A DNA stretch of 64,000 nucleotides from Niastella vici (GTDB taxonomy: Bacteria; Bacteroidota; Bacteroidia; Chitinophagales; Chitinophagaceae). The notes below the pieces were generated by a model. The model was not told where the DNA came from. It was given only the letters and a program-made list of their open reading frames with translations, and made no database searches. The translations under genes were made by a program, and so were the position numbers. Location of the stretch: assembly GCF_002077945.1 (NCBI RefSeq), contig NZ_LVYD01000001.1, positions 620,001 through 684,000 of the forward strand, read 5' to 3'. Below, in pieces: positions 7,694 to 17,900 of this stretch (the first letter of the stretch is position 1; every line of letters begins with the position of its first letter).

Positions 7694-8965
7694 ATGGGAA
7701 TGATTATTCTGCGCCATATACCTTTCTTGAAAGCTGTCTTTATTCATAGTATTTCTGCCTTTGGCGGACCGCAAGGGCATTTTGGTATGGTGATGAAAAC
7801 TTTTGTTCATCGCCGGCATGATGTTACCGAACAGGAACTGCTTGAGTATAATTCTTTTTGCCAGCTGTTGCCCGGCGCTTCTTCTACCCAGGTATTAACG
7901 CTCATCGGTTATAAACGCGGCGGTATTCCGCTCGCCATTTTAACCCTGATGATCTGGATTGCGCCGGCCTGTATTTTGATGGGCGCCTTTTCTTTCCTGC
8001 TGCAATTTTTCGATAGTCAGTCAATGGGCAATGGCATCTTCAAATTCATTCAACCCATGGCCGTGGGCTTTCTGGCTTTTGCCGCAACGCGGTCTTTCAA
8101 ACTAGCCATACATAATAATATTACCCGGGTGATAATGATAGTGAGTACCATCACTACTTATTTCCTGTTTAAATCGCCGTGGATATTTCCGGTGTTGCTG
8201 GTGATCGGCGGATTTGTCACTAACCTGAGTGATAAACGCATTCCCGAAAAAGCGCAACCCGTTAAACAAATAAAATGGGGAAATATCTGGCTGTTCGCGA
8301 TCATCTTTTTAGTAGCCGGGGTTGTCAGTGAATTGGCCCGTAAGAACGACTGGCCCAATCGCCGCCCGTTGAACCTGTTCGAAAATACCTATCGTTTCGG
8401 CAGCCTGGTATTTGGCGGCGGACAGGTATTGATACCCATGATGTATGAGCAATATGTTGAGCGCCCCAAGTCGCCGGTGGTTATCAGAAAAAACCTGAAT
8501 AAAAAAGGAAGCGTTATCAGTATTGAGCGAAACGATTTTTATACCGGCGCCGGAGTTGTTAGGGCCATCCCCGGTCCTGTATTTTCCATTGCATCATTTA
8601 TGGGTGGAATGGCGATGAAAGACAAAGGCACTGGCTGGCAAATATTGGGTTGTGTTATTGGGTCCATTGCTATTTTTTTACCCAGCGCCCTGCTGGTACT
8701 TTTCTTTTTTCCCATTTGGTATAATCTGCAACGATATGTAATTGTATACCGCGCTATGGAAGGCATCAATGCCGTGGTAGTTGGCATTATGGTAGCCGGC
8801 ACCATTTATATGATGCGCGATATTTCTGTGATCGGTTTTCATACTGTTAGTTTAGTAAATATTGGTGTTATAGCGGGCACCTGGCTGTTGCTTACATTTA
8901 CCCGCATTCCTTCTCCTCTTATTGTATTGATCTGCCTTTTGCTCGGATGGGCGTTTCAGATATAG
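7694..8965 (+). CDS. chrA: Chromate transporter family protein ChrA, long form
   Basis: Inner-membrane CHR-family ion transporter; proven members export chromate. The 423 residues hold two homologous halves. The N-terminal half shows [11 protein letters not shown]-like residues near 24 and [20 protein letters not shown] near 57. The C-terminal half shows [16 protein letters not shown] and [14 protein letters not shown] hydrophilic insertion ([19 protein letters not shown]) precedes the last PGP motif. About ten hydrophobic segments are visible. ATG codons at 7694 and 7700 are both possible. The actual substrate is not shown by the sequence. Confidence 0.88.
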   Translation: MGMIILRHIPFLKAVFIHSISAFGGPQGHFGMVMKTFVHRRHDVTEQELLEYNSFCQLLPGASSTQVLTLIGYKRGGIPLAILTLMIWIAPACILMGAFSFLLQFFDSQSMGNGIFKFIQPMAVGFLAFAATRSFKLAIHNNITRVIMIVSTITTYFLFKSPWIFPVLLVIGGFVTNLSDKRIPEKAQPVKQIKWGNIWLFAIIFLVAGVVSELARKNDWPNRRPLNLFENTYRFGSLVFGGGQVLIPMMYEQYVERPKSPVVIRKNLNKKGSVISIERNDFYTGAGVVRAIPGPVFSIASFMGGMAMKDKGTGWQILGCVIGSIAIFLPSALLVLFFFPIWYNLQRYVIVYRAMEGINAVVVGIMVAGTIYMMRDISVIGFHTVSLVNIGVIAGTWLLLTFTRIPSPLIVLICLLLGWAFQI

Positions 8966-9081
8966 CGCCAAACGCCTGATTGGGCCTGCAACACATTTGG
9001 TTTTATGTAATTTTTGGGCAGAATTATAAAATTGCTATTCCCGCTCAATTTTAGTAAATTACGATAGAGCTATTTGAATGT

Positions 9082-10371
9082 ATGAGACGCCTATTACTAT
9101 ATTGCTTCTTGCTTATTGTAAGTCCGGGGGCATTGTATGCGCAGAAAGTACTTTCCATAAAATTAGATGCTACTATAAATCCCGCCACCGCCGACTTCAT
9201 TCATCGCGCTATTGACATTGCACAAAAAGAACGGTCATCCTGTTTACTGATCCATTTGAATACACCTGGTGGATTATTAAAAAGTACGCGGGTTATTGTA
9301 GGCGATATACTCGAGTCGCCGGTTCCCATCATTGTATATGTTTCGCCCGGTGGTGCGCATGCCGGCTCGGCCGGTGTATTTATAACTATGGCTGCGCATA
9401 TTGCAGCCATGGCGCCCGGTACAAATATTGGCGCGGCGCATCCCGTAACTACACAGGGCGAAATGGATACCATCATGAGTGCAAAAGCTACCAACGATGC
9501 TATGGCGTTCATCAGGTCAATTGCCGCCAAACGCGGGCGCAATGCGGAATGGGGCGCACAGGCCGTTAGTAACAGTGTGTCACTCACTGAATCTGAAGCG
9601 CTGCAAAATAATGTCATCAATTTGATCGCATCAAATGAACAGGAATTGCTGAACAGTATCGATGGCAAAAGCATCCCCGTTAGCACAGGCACCGTTGTGC
9701 TGCATACAAAAAATGCAACAGTGACAACACTCGATATGGGCTGGGGTGAAAAAATGCTGAACATTCTCAGCGATCCCAATGTAGCGTATATATTGTTTAT
9801 GCTGGGACTGTATGGATTGATCTTTGAACTCTATAGTCCCGGCGCTATTTTCCCCGGAATTATCGGCGGCATTAGTATCATTCTTGCCCTGTACACCATG
9901 CATACCTTACCGGTAAATTATGCCGGCCTCGCGCTGATCGTTTTTGGCGTAATACTCTTTTTGCTCGAAATAAAAATTGTAAGTCATGGCCTGCTGGCTA
10001 TCGGTGGAGTTATTTCTTTATTGCTGGGTTCCCTGATGTTGATAAGAACCGATGAAACCTGGGCAATGGCCAGTTTGTCGTTGAGTGTGATCATAACAGC
10101 CGTAGCTGTTTCATCGCTGTTCTTCCTGTTCGTAATAAGCATGGGAATAAAAGCCCAGCGGGCAAAGCCGGCCATCGGGCTCGAAGCCATGGTGGGGGAA
10201 ATTGGCCAGTCGTTAAGTGAATTGAATCCCGTTGGCACGGTGCGCATGCATGGGGAGATCTGGAAAGCCATCTCATCGACGGGGCTTATTCCAGAAGGGA
10301 AGAAAGTGGTCGTGACCGGATTTTTAAATCTTACCCTGCAGGTTGAACCATATATAGAGCCCTCAGTATAA
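9082..10371 (+). CDS. nfeD: NfeD-family membrane-bound serine protease (long form, NfeD1b)
   Basis: Membrane protein with an N-terminal ClpP-like serine protease domain, a transmembrane block and a C-terminal OB-fold NfeD domain. A signal peptide covers residues 1-20. HLNTPGG (58-64) and AHAGSAGVF (92-100, with the nucleophile Ser in GSAG) mark the protease. The ILFMLGLYGLIFELYSPGA segment starts the membrane part. GLEAMVGEIGQSLSELNPVGTVRMHGEIW near the C-terminus is the OB fold. It is followed after 12 bp by a stomatin-type gene, the classic partnership in which NfeD-type proteases cleave stomatins. The function in membrane quality control is inferred from family knowledge. Confidence 0.93.
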   Translation: MRRLLLYCFLLIVSPGALYAQKVLSIKLDATINPATADFIHRAIDIAQKERSSCLLIHLNTPGGLLKSTRVIVGDILESPVPIIVYVSPGGAHAGSAGVFITMAAHIAAMAPGTNIGAAHPVTTQGEMDTIMSAKATNDAMAFIRSIAAKRGRNAEWGAQAVSNSVSLTESEALQNNVINLIASNEQELLNSIDGKSIPVSTGTVVLHTKNATVTTLDMGWGEKMLNILSDPNVAYILFMLGLYGLIFELYSPGAIFPGIIGGISIILALYTMHTLPVNYAGLALIVFGVILFLLEIKIVSHGLLAIGGVISLLLGSLMLIRTDETWAMASLSLSVIITAVAVSSLFFLFVISMGIKAQRAKPAIGLEAMVGEIGQSLSELNPVGTVRMHGEIWKAISSTGLIPEGKKVVVTGFLNLTLQVEPYIEPSV

Positions 10372-10383
10372 ATCAATTTTTAT

Positions 10384-11169
10384 ATGAACACATTACCTAT
10401 CTCAGCTTCGGCCATTGTTATATTGTTGTTCCTGGTCTTTGTTCTTTCAAGCGCCATTCGCATCTTACGCGAATACGAACGGGGTGTTGTCTTCAGGTTA
10501 GGCCGCCTGATGGCAGTTCGCGGGCCCGGCCTCATTCTGTTAATACCGGTCATTGACAAAATGGTGAAAGTAAGCTTGCGCACCGTGGTAATGGATGTGC
10601 CGCCGCAGGATATCATTACCGAAGACAACGTATCAATAAAAGTGAATGCGGTTGTATACTTCAGGGTGTTGCAGCCACAAAAGGCCATTGTAGAAGTGGA
10701 GAATTACCTGGTGGCAACTTCCCAGTTCTCGCAAACCACCTTACGTAGTGTATTGGGACAATCGGAGCTCGATGACCTGCTTTCACAACGCGAAAAAATA
10801 AATCAGAAACTGCAACAGATCATTGATACCCATACCGAACCATGGGGTATAAAGGTATCGAACGTTGAAGTGAAACAAATTGACCTGCCCCAGGAAATGC
10901 AACGGGCAATGGCCAAACAGGCTGAAGCTGAACGCGAACGCCGCTCGAAGGTGATTGCCGCGGAAGGGGAATACCAGGCCTCGCAGCGGCTGGCAGATGC
11001 TGCCCGCATTCTGAGCGATCAGCCCAGCGCGCTTACCTTGCGGTACCTGCAAACCCTAAGGGAGATCGCTACCGAAAATAACTCAACCACCATATTCCCT
11101 GTACCCATTGACCTCTTAACCCCGTTTTTAAATATGGATAAGGGAAAGGGAAAACTAATGGATTCTTAG
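10384..11169 (+). CDS. Stomatin/slipin-type SPFH membrane protein
   Basis: Membrane-anchored SPFH/PHB scaffold of 261 residues. One N-terminal transmembrane helix (residues 8-28) is followed by the stomatin signature [14 protein letters not shown] and [20 protein letters not shown]. The SPFH core includes [21 protein letters not shown]-like residues. A coiled, charged stretch rich in A, E and R ([20 protein letters not shown]) ends the domain. It forms an operon with nfeD, 12 bp upstream. Bacterial slipins organise membrane microdomains, and the paired NfeD protease probably acts on this protein. Confidence 0.93.
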   Translation: MNTLPISASAIVILLFLVFVLSSAIRILREYERGVVFRLGRLMAVRGPGLILLIPVIDKMVKVSLRTVVMDVPPQDIITEDNVSIKVNAVVYFRVLQPQKAIVEVENYLVATSQFSQTTLRSVLGQSELDDLLSQREKINQKLQQIIDTHTEPWGIKVSNVEVKQIDLPQEMQRAMAKQAEAERERRSKVIAAEGEYQASQRLADAARILSDQPSALTLRYLQTLREIATENNSTTIFPVPIDLLTPFLNMDKGKGKLMDS

Positions 11170-11367
11170 TAATGTGATATATTTATAAACCCTGACTCAT
11201 ATTTACATTTTATTAATTTCCCGGGATAAACACGGAGTATTCTTTTATTAAATGTCTCTTATACAGTAACTTCATAATGGGGATTTTTGAGTCAAAAACG
11301 ATAAATTGATGCTTACCGCCGGTCGCTTGCCAGCGCATTAATTTTTAAAGCAGAAGAAAACCGGAAC

Positions 11368-14040
11368 ATGAGTGCAGAACATCAACGACTTGCGGTTAAC
11401 TCCACAAGGACAATTCCTTTGGAGCAATGGGGACCGTATTTAAGCGAACGCCAATGGGGTACTGTAAGAGAAGATTTTAGTCCAAACAGCGATGCCTGGA
11501 ATTATATAACCCATGACCAGGCCCGTTTTCGCGCCTACCGTTGGGGCGAAGATGGTATTGCCGGCATTTCTGATTTCTTTCAGAACCTGTGTTTTTCCGT
11601 AGCTGTATGGAATGGGAAAGACGCTATACTGAAAGAACGGCTTTTTGGCCTTGGCAACTATGAAGGTAATCATGGCGAGGATGTGAAAGAATTGTATTAC
11701 TACCTCGACAATTTGCCCACCCATTACTACATGGAGTATTTGTATAAATACCCACAGAATAAATTTCCATACGATGACCTTTTATCTGTAAACAGACAAC
11801 GCTCCCGCACTGAGCCGGAGTACGAGATACTGGATACAGGCATCTTCAATAACAATGAATATTTTGATGTAAACGTTACCTACGCAAAACATAGCTCAAG
11901 TGATATTTGCATCAGGATCAATATTCATAACCATCATACCAAATCGGCCGAAATAACAGTATTGCCTACCCTATGGTTTTATAACCGCTGGAGCCATGAT
12001 GCCTCAAAGAAAAAACCTTCTATTGCATGGCGCGATAAAACCTCGGTAAAAGCTACTCATCACCGGCTGGGAACTTATTATTTATATTTTCAACCCCCGC
12101 GCGATTGCCTGTTCACCGAGAACGAAACCAATTTTGAAAAAGTGAACGGCAAACCCAATCTGTCTCCTTTCACCAAAGATGCCTTTCATGGTGCCATCAT
12201 AAAAGGAGAGAATATTGCGGCATTGCGGCAGAAGAAATCAGGGACCAAGTTTTCGCCTGTATACAAATTAAGGATACAGGGCGGCCGGTCAGAAAGCATT
12301 TATCTGCGCCTGAGCAATAAAATGATAGATACTCCTTTTCAGCCTGGCTTTGAAGACATCTTCACTTTGCGGAAAGAGGAAGCAGATGCATTTTATGCAA
12401 AAGTATTGGCCAACACGCCCAATAGCGGGCTGGCGAAAATTCAACGCCGGGCGCTGGCAGGCTTACTATGGAGTAAACAGTATTACCACTTCGATGTTGA
12501 AAAATGGCTAACCACCGGCGACCAGATAACGCCGGCAAGCGCCTCAAGGTTAACCGGGCGGAACCATGATTGGAAACACCTCAAGAACCAGGATATCATT
12601 TGCATGCCCGATAAATGGGAGTACCCCTGGTATGCAGCCTGGGACCTGGCCTTTCAGTGTATTCCCATGGCCATGGTTGATCCGGTTTTTGCCAAACACC
12701 AGCTTACGCTGATCATGCGGGAATGGTATATGAAACCCGATGGACAATTACCCGCGTATGAATGGAATTTCAGTGATGTGAACCCACCGGTGCAGGCCTG
12801 GGCAGCACTGGAAGTGTACCGAATTGAAAAGAAGCAAACCGGCAAGGGCGATATTCCATTTCTGAAACGCATTTTCCAGAAGCTCATCATCAATTTCACC
12901 TGGTGGATAAACCGGAAAGATTCCAATGGGAACAACATGTTCCAGGGCGGGTTCCTTGGCCTGGATAATATCGGGGTATTTAACCGCAGCCACCTGGTGC
13001 ATAACGATATGGAACTGGAACAGGCCGATGGCACCAGCTGGATGGGGATGTATGCCCTGAATATGATGGATATGGCCCTGGAAATAGCCATGCACGATAA
13101 CTCATTTGAAGATACTGCAACAAAATTCTTCGAGCACTTCGTTATGATCGCCGAGGCGCTGAATGAGCAGGGCATGTGGAACCAGGAAGACAAATTCTTT
13201 TATGACACCCTGTCAATTGCCGGTTCAGAACCATTGCATTTACGCATCTTCTCCATTGTAGGCCTCACCAGTCTTTTCGCGGTATCAACCATTGAAAAGC
13301 GCATGCTCGATAAACTGGGTGATTTCAGAAAACGCATCACCTGGTTCGAGAACTACCGGAAGAAAAATAATAAGTTCTGGCCCAATGAAGAAAGAAGCGA
13401 TGGCAAAACTATTTTACTGTCACTGGTGCCAAAAGAACGGGTGGTGTTCCTGTTGCAGCGGTTGTTGGATGAAACGCAGTTCTTATCACCATGGGGCATA
13501 CGCGCTTTGTCGAAACACCATGAAAAGAATCCGTTTTCGGTAACCATCCGTGGTACTGAATATAAGATACAATACGAACCCGGCGATTCTACATCAGATA
13601 TGTTTGGCGGCAACTCCAACTGGCGCGGCCCGTTATGGATGCCGATAAACTATATCATCATTCAATCAATTCGCCACTTTGGTGAGTTTTATGGAAATGA
13701 GCTGGAAGTGGAATGCCCTATTGGTTCAGGAAATAAAATGAATTTGGTAGAGGTAGCCGAAGAACTCACGCGGCGATTGATCACGTTGTTTCAACCAAAC
13801 CAGCATGGCAAACGCCCGGCGCATGGGGCATACAGCTGGTTTTATCAACGTTCAGAAAATGCCGATCTTGTTTTGTTCTATGAGTATTTTCATGGTGAAA
13901 CCGGTGCGGGCCTTGGCGCCAGCCACCAAACCGGATGGACGGCACTGGTAGCTGAGCTGGTGCATTCCCTGTCAGAAAAACAATTTATAACAGACGAAGA
14001 GCCAGCGCCTGTAAAGAAACAACCGCAGACAGAAGAATAG
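11368..14040 (+). CDS. GH63/MGH1-like glucosidase, 890 residues
   Basis: Large cytoplasmic protein (no signal peptide) of the glycoside hydrolase 63-like (alpha/alpha)6-barrel superfamily, which includes processing glucosidases and mannosylglycerate hydrolases. The N-terminal third has the beta-sandwich-like region with ERQWGTVREDFSPNSDAWNY. The barrel shows YPWYAAWDLAFQ (about residue 420), LPAYEWNFSDVNPPVQAW (about 460) and NSNWRGPLWMPINY (about 750). The Asp in AWD and the acidic residues in YEWNFSD are the likely catalytic region, by family analogy. The gene is monocistronic, with a strong terminator downstream. The substrate cannot be named from sequence; an alpha-glucoside is a guess. 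Confidence 0.8.
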   Translation: MSAEHQRLAVNSTRTIPLEQWGPYLSERQWGTVREDFSPNSDAWNYITHDQARFRAYRWGEDGIAGISDFFQNLCFSVAVWNGKDAILKERLFGLGNYEGNHGEDVKELYYYLDNLPTHYYMEYLYKYPQNKFPYDDLLSVNRQRSRTEPEYEILDTGIFNNNEYFDVNVTYAKHSSSDICIRINIHNHHTKSAEITVLPTLWFYNRWSHDASKKKPSIAWRDKTSVKATHHRLGTYYLYFQPPRDCLFTENETNFEKVNGKPNLSPFTKDAFHGAIIKGENIAALRQKKSGTKFSPVYKLRIQGGRSESIYLRLSNKMIDTPFQPGFEDIFTLRKEEADAFYAKVLANTPNSGLAKIQRRALAGLLWSKQYYHFDVEKWLTTGDQITPASASRLTGRNHDWKHLKNQDIICMPDKWEYPWYAAWDLAFQCIPMAMVDPVFAKHQLTLIMREWYMKPDGQLPAYEWNFSDVNPPVQAWAALEVYRIEKKQTGKGDIPFLKRIFQKLIINFTWWINRKDSNGNNMFQGGFLGLDNIGVFNRSHLVHNDMELEQADGTSWMGMYALNMMDMALEIAMHDNSFEDTATKFFEHFVMIAEALNEQGMWNQEDKFFYDTLSIAGSEPLHLRIFSIVGLTSLFAVSTIEKRMLDKLGDFRKRITWFENYRKKNNKFWPNEERSDGKTILLSLVPKERVVFLLQRLLDETQFLSPWGIRALSKHHEKNPFSVTIRGTEYKIQYEPGDSTSDMFGGNSNWRGPLWMPINYIIIQSIRHFGEFYGNELEVECPIGSGNKMNLVEVAEELTRRLITLFQPNQHGKRPAHGAYSWFYQRSENADLVLFYEYFHGETGAGLGASHQTGWTALVAELVHSLSEKQFITDEEPAPVKKQPQTEE

Positions 14041-14058
14041 ATTAACTCAACAACAATA

Positions 14059-14109
14059 ATCCCGGGTGATCAATATCTGTTACAGGATATGTCATCCGGG
14101 ATATTTTTT
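14059..14109 (+). terminator. Intrinsic terminator after the GH63-like gene
   Basis: A long hairpin with arms at 14059-14079 (starting ATCCCGGGTGA) and 14084-14102 (ending TCATCCGGGAT) is followed by a run of six T at 14104-14109. Confidence 0.8.
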
Positions 14110-14244
14110 CAATAGGCTGATTGTCTTCACATTTGTAACTGTTCTCTTATCTTCCAAACAGCCATCGTTCCCCACCCTGCCCATGGCATAAACATTGCAA
14201 AACTATAAGCGAGAAGGACATAATTTATACATAAAAGGATAGCT

Positions 14245-15117
14245 ATGAAGAAAGTATATGTAGTTATTCCGGCTTTCCTTTTTGTGTTTGCATCAGTATG
14301 TGCACAGAACGATTCTGCAAGCCTACGAAGTGTCGATACAACACCCATATTACAGCCGGAAATAAAAGCAAAACCAAGAGAAGTTTATAAATTGAACCTG
14401 GGGGCCGATATACCGGTGACCGCTACGGGAACTATATGGTCGTTATACGCCTTTACAAAAATTTATAACAAAGATGCTTCCAACGAAGAAACGATACTGG
14501 CATTGAATAAAAGCGATGTCAATAGGTTCGACCGTTGGGCAATAAAGCCTTATTCAAAAAGGATCGATGATATCAGTTATATTCCATTCTATGCATCGAT
14601 GCCCATGCCGGTATTTTTCTTATTCGATAACAAAATGAGAAAGGATTTTGCAAAGTTGTCGTTCCTGTATCTGGAAGCGATGTCGGTAACCGGATTGCTA
14701 TATACCGGGTCAACCTATTTTACCAATAGGTACAGGCCCTATGTATATAGTGAAGAAACTGATCTTGATTATCGTACGCGCGGTGGCGGTAAGAATTCGT
14801 TTTATGCCGGTCACGTGGCGTTGGTGGCCACCTCCACTTTCTTTATGGCGCAGGTGTATGCCGACTACCATCCTGAATCAAAAATAAAATGGGTTTTTTA
14901 TGGAATAGCAACAGCTGCTACCGGTGCAACCGCTTATTTACGGCATGCTGGTGGCCTGCATTTCCCTTCTGATATTTTATTAGGTGTAGTACAAGGTACA
15001 GTGACCGGCTTACTGGTACCCCGCATTCACCGCACCAAATGGATCAAAAATCCAAATCTTTCTATAATGCCGTTTATGGGGCAATCGAATGGACTGGCGG
15101 TAAGATATAAACTATAA
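14245..15117 (+). CDS. PAP2-family membrane phosphatase
   Basis: Secreted or membrane phosphatidic-acid-phosphatase-type enzyme of 290 residues. A signal peptide ends near SVCAQ (residue 21). The three PAP2 motifs are present: the RP of NRYRPY (164-165) in motif 1, KNSFYAGH (183-190, with the catalytic His) in motif 2 and RHAGGLHFPSD (233-243, with His and Asp) in motif 3. Several hydrophobic segments lie between them. The likely substrate is a lipid phosphate such as undecaprenyl pyrophosphate or a phosphatidylglycerophosphate; the sequence does not decide. It stands alone between two terminator or intergenic stretches. Confidence 0.88.
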   Translation: MKKVYVVIPAFLFVFASVCAQNDSASLRSVDTTPILQPEIKAKPREVYKLNLGADIPVTATGTIWSLYAFTKIYNKDASNEETILALNKSDVNRFDRWAIKPYSKRIDDISYIPFYASMPMPVFFLFDNKMRKDFAKLSFLYLEAMSVTGLLYTGSTYFTNRYRPYVYSEETDLDYRTRGGGKNSFYAGHVALVATSTFFMAQVYADYHPESKIKWVFYGIATAATGATAYLRHAGGLHFPSDILLGVVQGTVTGLLVPRIHRTKWIKNPNLSIMPFMGQSNGLAVRYKL

Positions 15118-15152
15118 GATCAGCGTGAAGCAGATAAAGAAGTGGCCCTGAA

Positions 15153-15671
15153 TTATATCACAGAAAATTCTATAGGAAATTCTACAACCCCTGACACATT
15201 CTTTAATGCGTTGGGGGTTAATTCCAAAGCCATAAATACTTCGGCGGGTGCATCGAATGGTGGTCTGATGTGCCAGCGGGCTGCGGGTAAAAATCCAAAT
15301 TTTGGAAAATAGTATTCATGACCAAAAACGAAAACATCGGTATAACCAAGTTCAGTTGCTTTTTGTAAACCGAAGGTGATCATTTTAGCACCAACGCCTC
15401 TTTTTTGATAAACAGGATGAACTACCATTGATGAAATACCCAGGCTTTGGTAGTGGTAGTCGCCATTTGTAATGGTGACCTTAGAAAATAAAATATATCC
15501 GATTAAAAGACCATCTGAATAAGCTACCAACGATAGTTCAGGAATAAAATTTGGTCCCTGGCGCACATGATCAACCAACCGGGCTTCATTTTCCTGTCCA
15601 AAAACCAATTTGTTTAGCTCAAAGACATCATCGATGTCATCTGGCTTTTCGGGGTGTATAGAAATGTTCAT
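15153..15671 (-). CDS. GNAT-family N-acetyltransferase
   Basis: Acetyl-CoA-dependent acyltransferase of about 172 residues. The start MNISIHPEKPDDIDDVFELN at 15671 is preferred because the family fold begins there; an upstream in-frame ATG at 15713 would add 14 residues unlike the family. The acetyl-CoA loop is visible as VHPVYQKRGVGAKMITFGL (V-x4-Q-x2-G-x-G). It is followed by VFVFGHEYYFPKFGFLPA, the usual YYxxxGF motif. It resembles YhbS-type acetyltransferases; the acceptor is unknown. Confidence 0.87.
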   Translation of the reverse strand: MNISIHPEKPDDIDDVFELNKLVFGQENEARLVDHVRQGPNFIPELSLVAYSDGLLIGYILFSKVTITNGDYHYQSLGISSMVVHPVYQKRGVGAKMITFGLQKATELGYTDVFVFGHEYYFPKFGFLPAARWHIRPPFDAPAEVFMALELTPNALKNVSGVVEFPIEFSVI

Positions 15672-15990
15672 AGTAGTAACATTACATAAGTTATAATACA
15701 AATTACAAACCACATTTTTTTCGATGGCCTGCTACCATACAACGTTACCGTGCTACTTATAAGATAACGTGGTTAACTTAATAGTTGTATGCAAAAGGAG
15801 AAGATTTTGTTAACGACTGGTAAATACCTCTACAATATCTACGTAAAATTCGGCTGCGGGGTTTTCTCTAAACTAAAACTACCAGTGAGTTTCTACCTGC
15901 CCGCTACCAATTTTGCGACAGCATCATTTATGTATAACAATCACTTAGGCTGATTGTTGTGCCGTTTGTATTCACTTGTAATTACGACAG

Positions 15991-16467
15991 TTACATTTCC
16001 AGCGCCGCCACTTCGCGGGCATAATCATGTTGAAGGTCTTCGTGCAAAGCAAGCAGGGCCTTGTTTATTTTTTGAACCTGGCCTTTGTACAGGTTGGCAA
16101 TAACGGGGTTTTTTTCAATGGGAATGCCTGATTCCTTAATGGATTGGCAAAAATAGATCAGCAGTTCAACGGTAACCTGGGAAGAGCCGGTATACCTGAG
16201 ATGTTTAGTGATGTGTCTTAATATTTTGCGCAGTGTTTTTTTAACGAAATATAAACTGCTATGGTTTATTTGTGCAAATTCGGCATCAATTTCCTTTTTT
16301 ATTGATTGTACAAAGCCATTTTCATCATGTGCTTCGAAGAGCAGGTACGTTAGTAATTCTTTATTTTCCTTTTTATATTTTGCCAGCCGCAGGCACAGTT
16401 CGGTTAATTCTGCTGCCGGCAAATTCAATAATTCCTGTTTTAGTTCATGAACGGATGCGCTTCTCAT
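15991..16467 (-). CDS. Conserved hypothetical protein, 158 residues
   Basis: Not recognised. It is soluble, highly alpha-helical by composition (ELKQELLNLPAAELTELCLRL at the start) and charged. There is no signal peptide or membrane segment. Its ATG overlaps the stop of the upstream GNAT gene by four bases (ATGA), so the two are translationally coupled. The pattern LNLPAAELTELCLRLAKYKKENKELLTYLLFEA suggests a helical repeat, but no function can be assigned. Confidence 0.75.
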   Translation of the reverse strand: MRSASVHELKQELLNLPAAELTELCLRLAKYKKENKELLTYLLFEAHDENGFVQSIKKEIDAEFAQINHSSLYFVKKTLRKILRHITKHLRYTGSSQVTVELLIYFCQSIKESGIPIEKNPVIANLYKGQVQKINKALLALHEDLQHDYAREVAALEM

Positions 16468-16919
16468 GGGTACAAATTTAGTGTCTTTACAAATCCTGTA
16501 GTTTTCGGTTCAAAACCCAGATGCTGGTAAAAGGCATGCGCCTCTTTTCGTTCGTCGCGGTTCCCGCTGTTTAAAAGGATGTGGCCGGCGCCCAGTTCAA
16601 TTGCCCAGTCGGTTGCTTTTTGCAACAAGGCTTTTCCTAACCCCAGTTTTCTGTATGCTTTATATACAACCAGGGCCCCCACACTGATATATATTCCGTT
16701 TTTTTCATAGTAAATATTTCGCACCAGCCCTATCATGCCTGCTACCTGGTTATTGCAAACAGCAATCCAGGTGGCATAGTCGGGATGGTGCTGCAGCCCG
16801 TTATAACGGGCCTGCATTTCAGCCACCGTTGTGGGGTAGCCCAGTTCGTTCATCAGCGATGCCAGGGCGGCAACGTCCTCCTCCTTTGCAGGCCTTATAA
16901 GGATATTATTTCCAACCAT
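16464..16919 (-). CDS. GNAT-family N-acetyltransferase
   Basis: A 151-residue acetyltransferase. It starts NILIRPAKEEDVAALASLM, the common GNAT N-terminus. The coenzyme A loop is seen in VVYKAYRKLGLGKALLQKA (R-x2-G-x-G-x2-L), and the C-terminal motif is AHAFYQHLGFEP. It overlaps the downstream 158-residue gene by four bases. The divergent nitrilase-family gene starts 66 bp away. The acceptor is unknown. Confidence 0.88.
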   Translation of the reverse strand: MVGNNILIRPAKEEDVAALASLMNELGYPTTVAEMQARYNGLQHHPDYATWIAVCNNQVAGMIGLVRNIYYEKNGIYISVGALVVYKAYRKLGLGKALLQKATDWAIELGAGHILLNSGNRDERKEAHAFYQHLGFEPKTTGFVKTLNLYP

Positions 16920-16985
16920 AGTAGATTAAAAATACAGCACTTAACGAAATGCACAAGTATTACCTTTGGTATACTAATAAAGATC

Positions 16986-17861
16986 ATGTCAACACTTACC
17001 ATTACCACCATACAAAGCAATTTGCATTGGGAGAACAAAGTTGCCAATTTGCAACAATTTGAAGAAAAGATCAGGCAGTTGCAACGGACCGAAATAGTAA
17101 TTCTGCCCGAAATGTTCAGCACCGGGTTTAGCATGCAAACAGAAAAACTGGCCGAAAAAATGGATGGCCCCACTGTTGCATGGATGAAGAAGCTATCGGC
17201 CGAAAAAAAGATCATCCTCACCGGCAGTTTGATCATTGAAGACGAGGGCAATTATTACAATCGCCTGGTATGGATGTTGCCTAATGGCCAATACGGCTAT
17301 TACGACAAACGCCATTTGTTTGCCTATGGCCAGGAAGACCAGCATTATACACCCGGCAATAAACGCCTGATCGCTTCCGTGAAAGGTTGGAAGATCAACC
17401 TGCTGGTATGTTACGACCTGCGGTTCCCGGTGTGGAGCCGGCAAAAACCGGCCGATTCATCTCTCGCCGATCTCGTTGCCTCGGAAATGGAAGCGCATGA
17501 TTTTCCCATGCCCCCGCCGGAGGAAACAGGTTCATCAGCCACTGAACAGTCGCCGGAGTATGATTTGCTGGTATATGTTGCCAACTGGCCCGAGCGCCGC
17601 AATCATGCCTGGAAAACATTGTTGCAGGCCCGGGCAATAGAGAACCAATGTTATGTAGTGGGTGTGAACCGCGTAGGGAACGATGGCAATGGCAATTACC
17701 ACAGCGGCGATAGTATGATCGTTGATGCTATGGGAACTGTGCTGTATACAAAATCACACGAAGAAGATATTTTCACTATAACCCTGGAAAAGGGATCACT
17801 GGAAGAAGTACGGAATAAATTGCCATTCCTGAAAGATGGAGATCGCTTCCTCATTGCTTAA
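16986..17861 (+). CDS. Carbon-nitrogen hydrolase, omega-amidase (YafV/NIT2) type, with loop insertion
   Basis: Nitrilase-superfamily amidase of 291 residues, probably hydrolysing alpha-ketoglutaramate or a similar amide. The catalytic triad is visible: Glu42 in LPEMFSTGF, Lys108 in YYDKRHLFAYG and Cys142 in LLVCYDLRFPVW. ANWPERRNHAWKTLLQARAI and GVNRVGNDGNG are typical of the YafV group. The ATG at 16986 gives the family N-terminus STLTITTIQSNLHW. About 35 extra residues (about 153-190, low complexity, rich in Pro, Glu and Ser) lie between the catalytic-Cys strand and YDLLVYVANWP, where relatives have only a short loop. The frame and catalytic residues are intact. Confidence 0.9.
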   Translation: MSTLTITTIQSNLHWENKVANLQQFEEKIRQLQRTEIVILPEMFSTGFSMQTEKLAEKMDGPTVAWMKKLSAEKKIILTGSLIIEDEGNYYNRLVWMLPNGQYGYYDKRHLFAYGQEDQHYTPGNKRLIASVKGWKINLLVCYDLRFPVWSRQKPADSSLADLVASEMEAHDFPMPPPEETGSSATEQSPEYDLLVYVANWPERRNHAWKTLLQARAIENQCYVVGVNRVGNDGNGNYHSGDSMIVDAMGTVLYTKSHEEDIFTITLEKGSLEEVRNKLPFLKDGDRFLIA

Positions 17862-17900
17862 TAGACAGCTTCACATCACCCAACCAATTGAATAAACAGC

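Noticed and set aside
14813-14818. CACGTG inside the PAP2 gene as a third parS site
   Set aside because: Only the 6-bp centre matches; flanking bases do not fit the GTTnCACGTGnAAC dyad.
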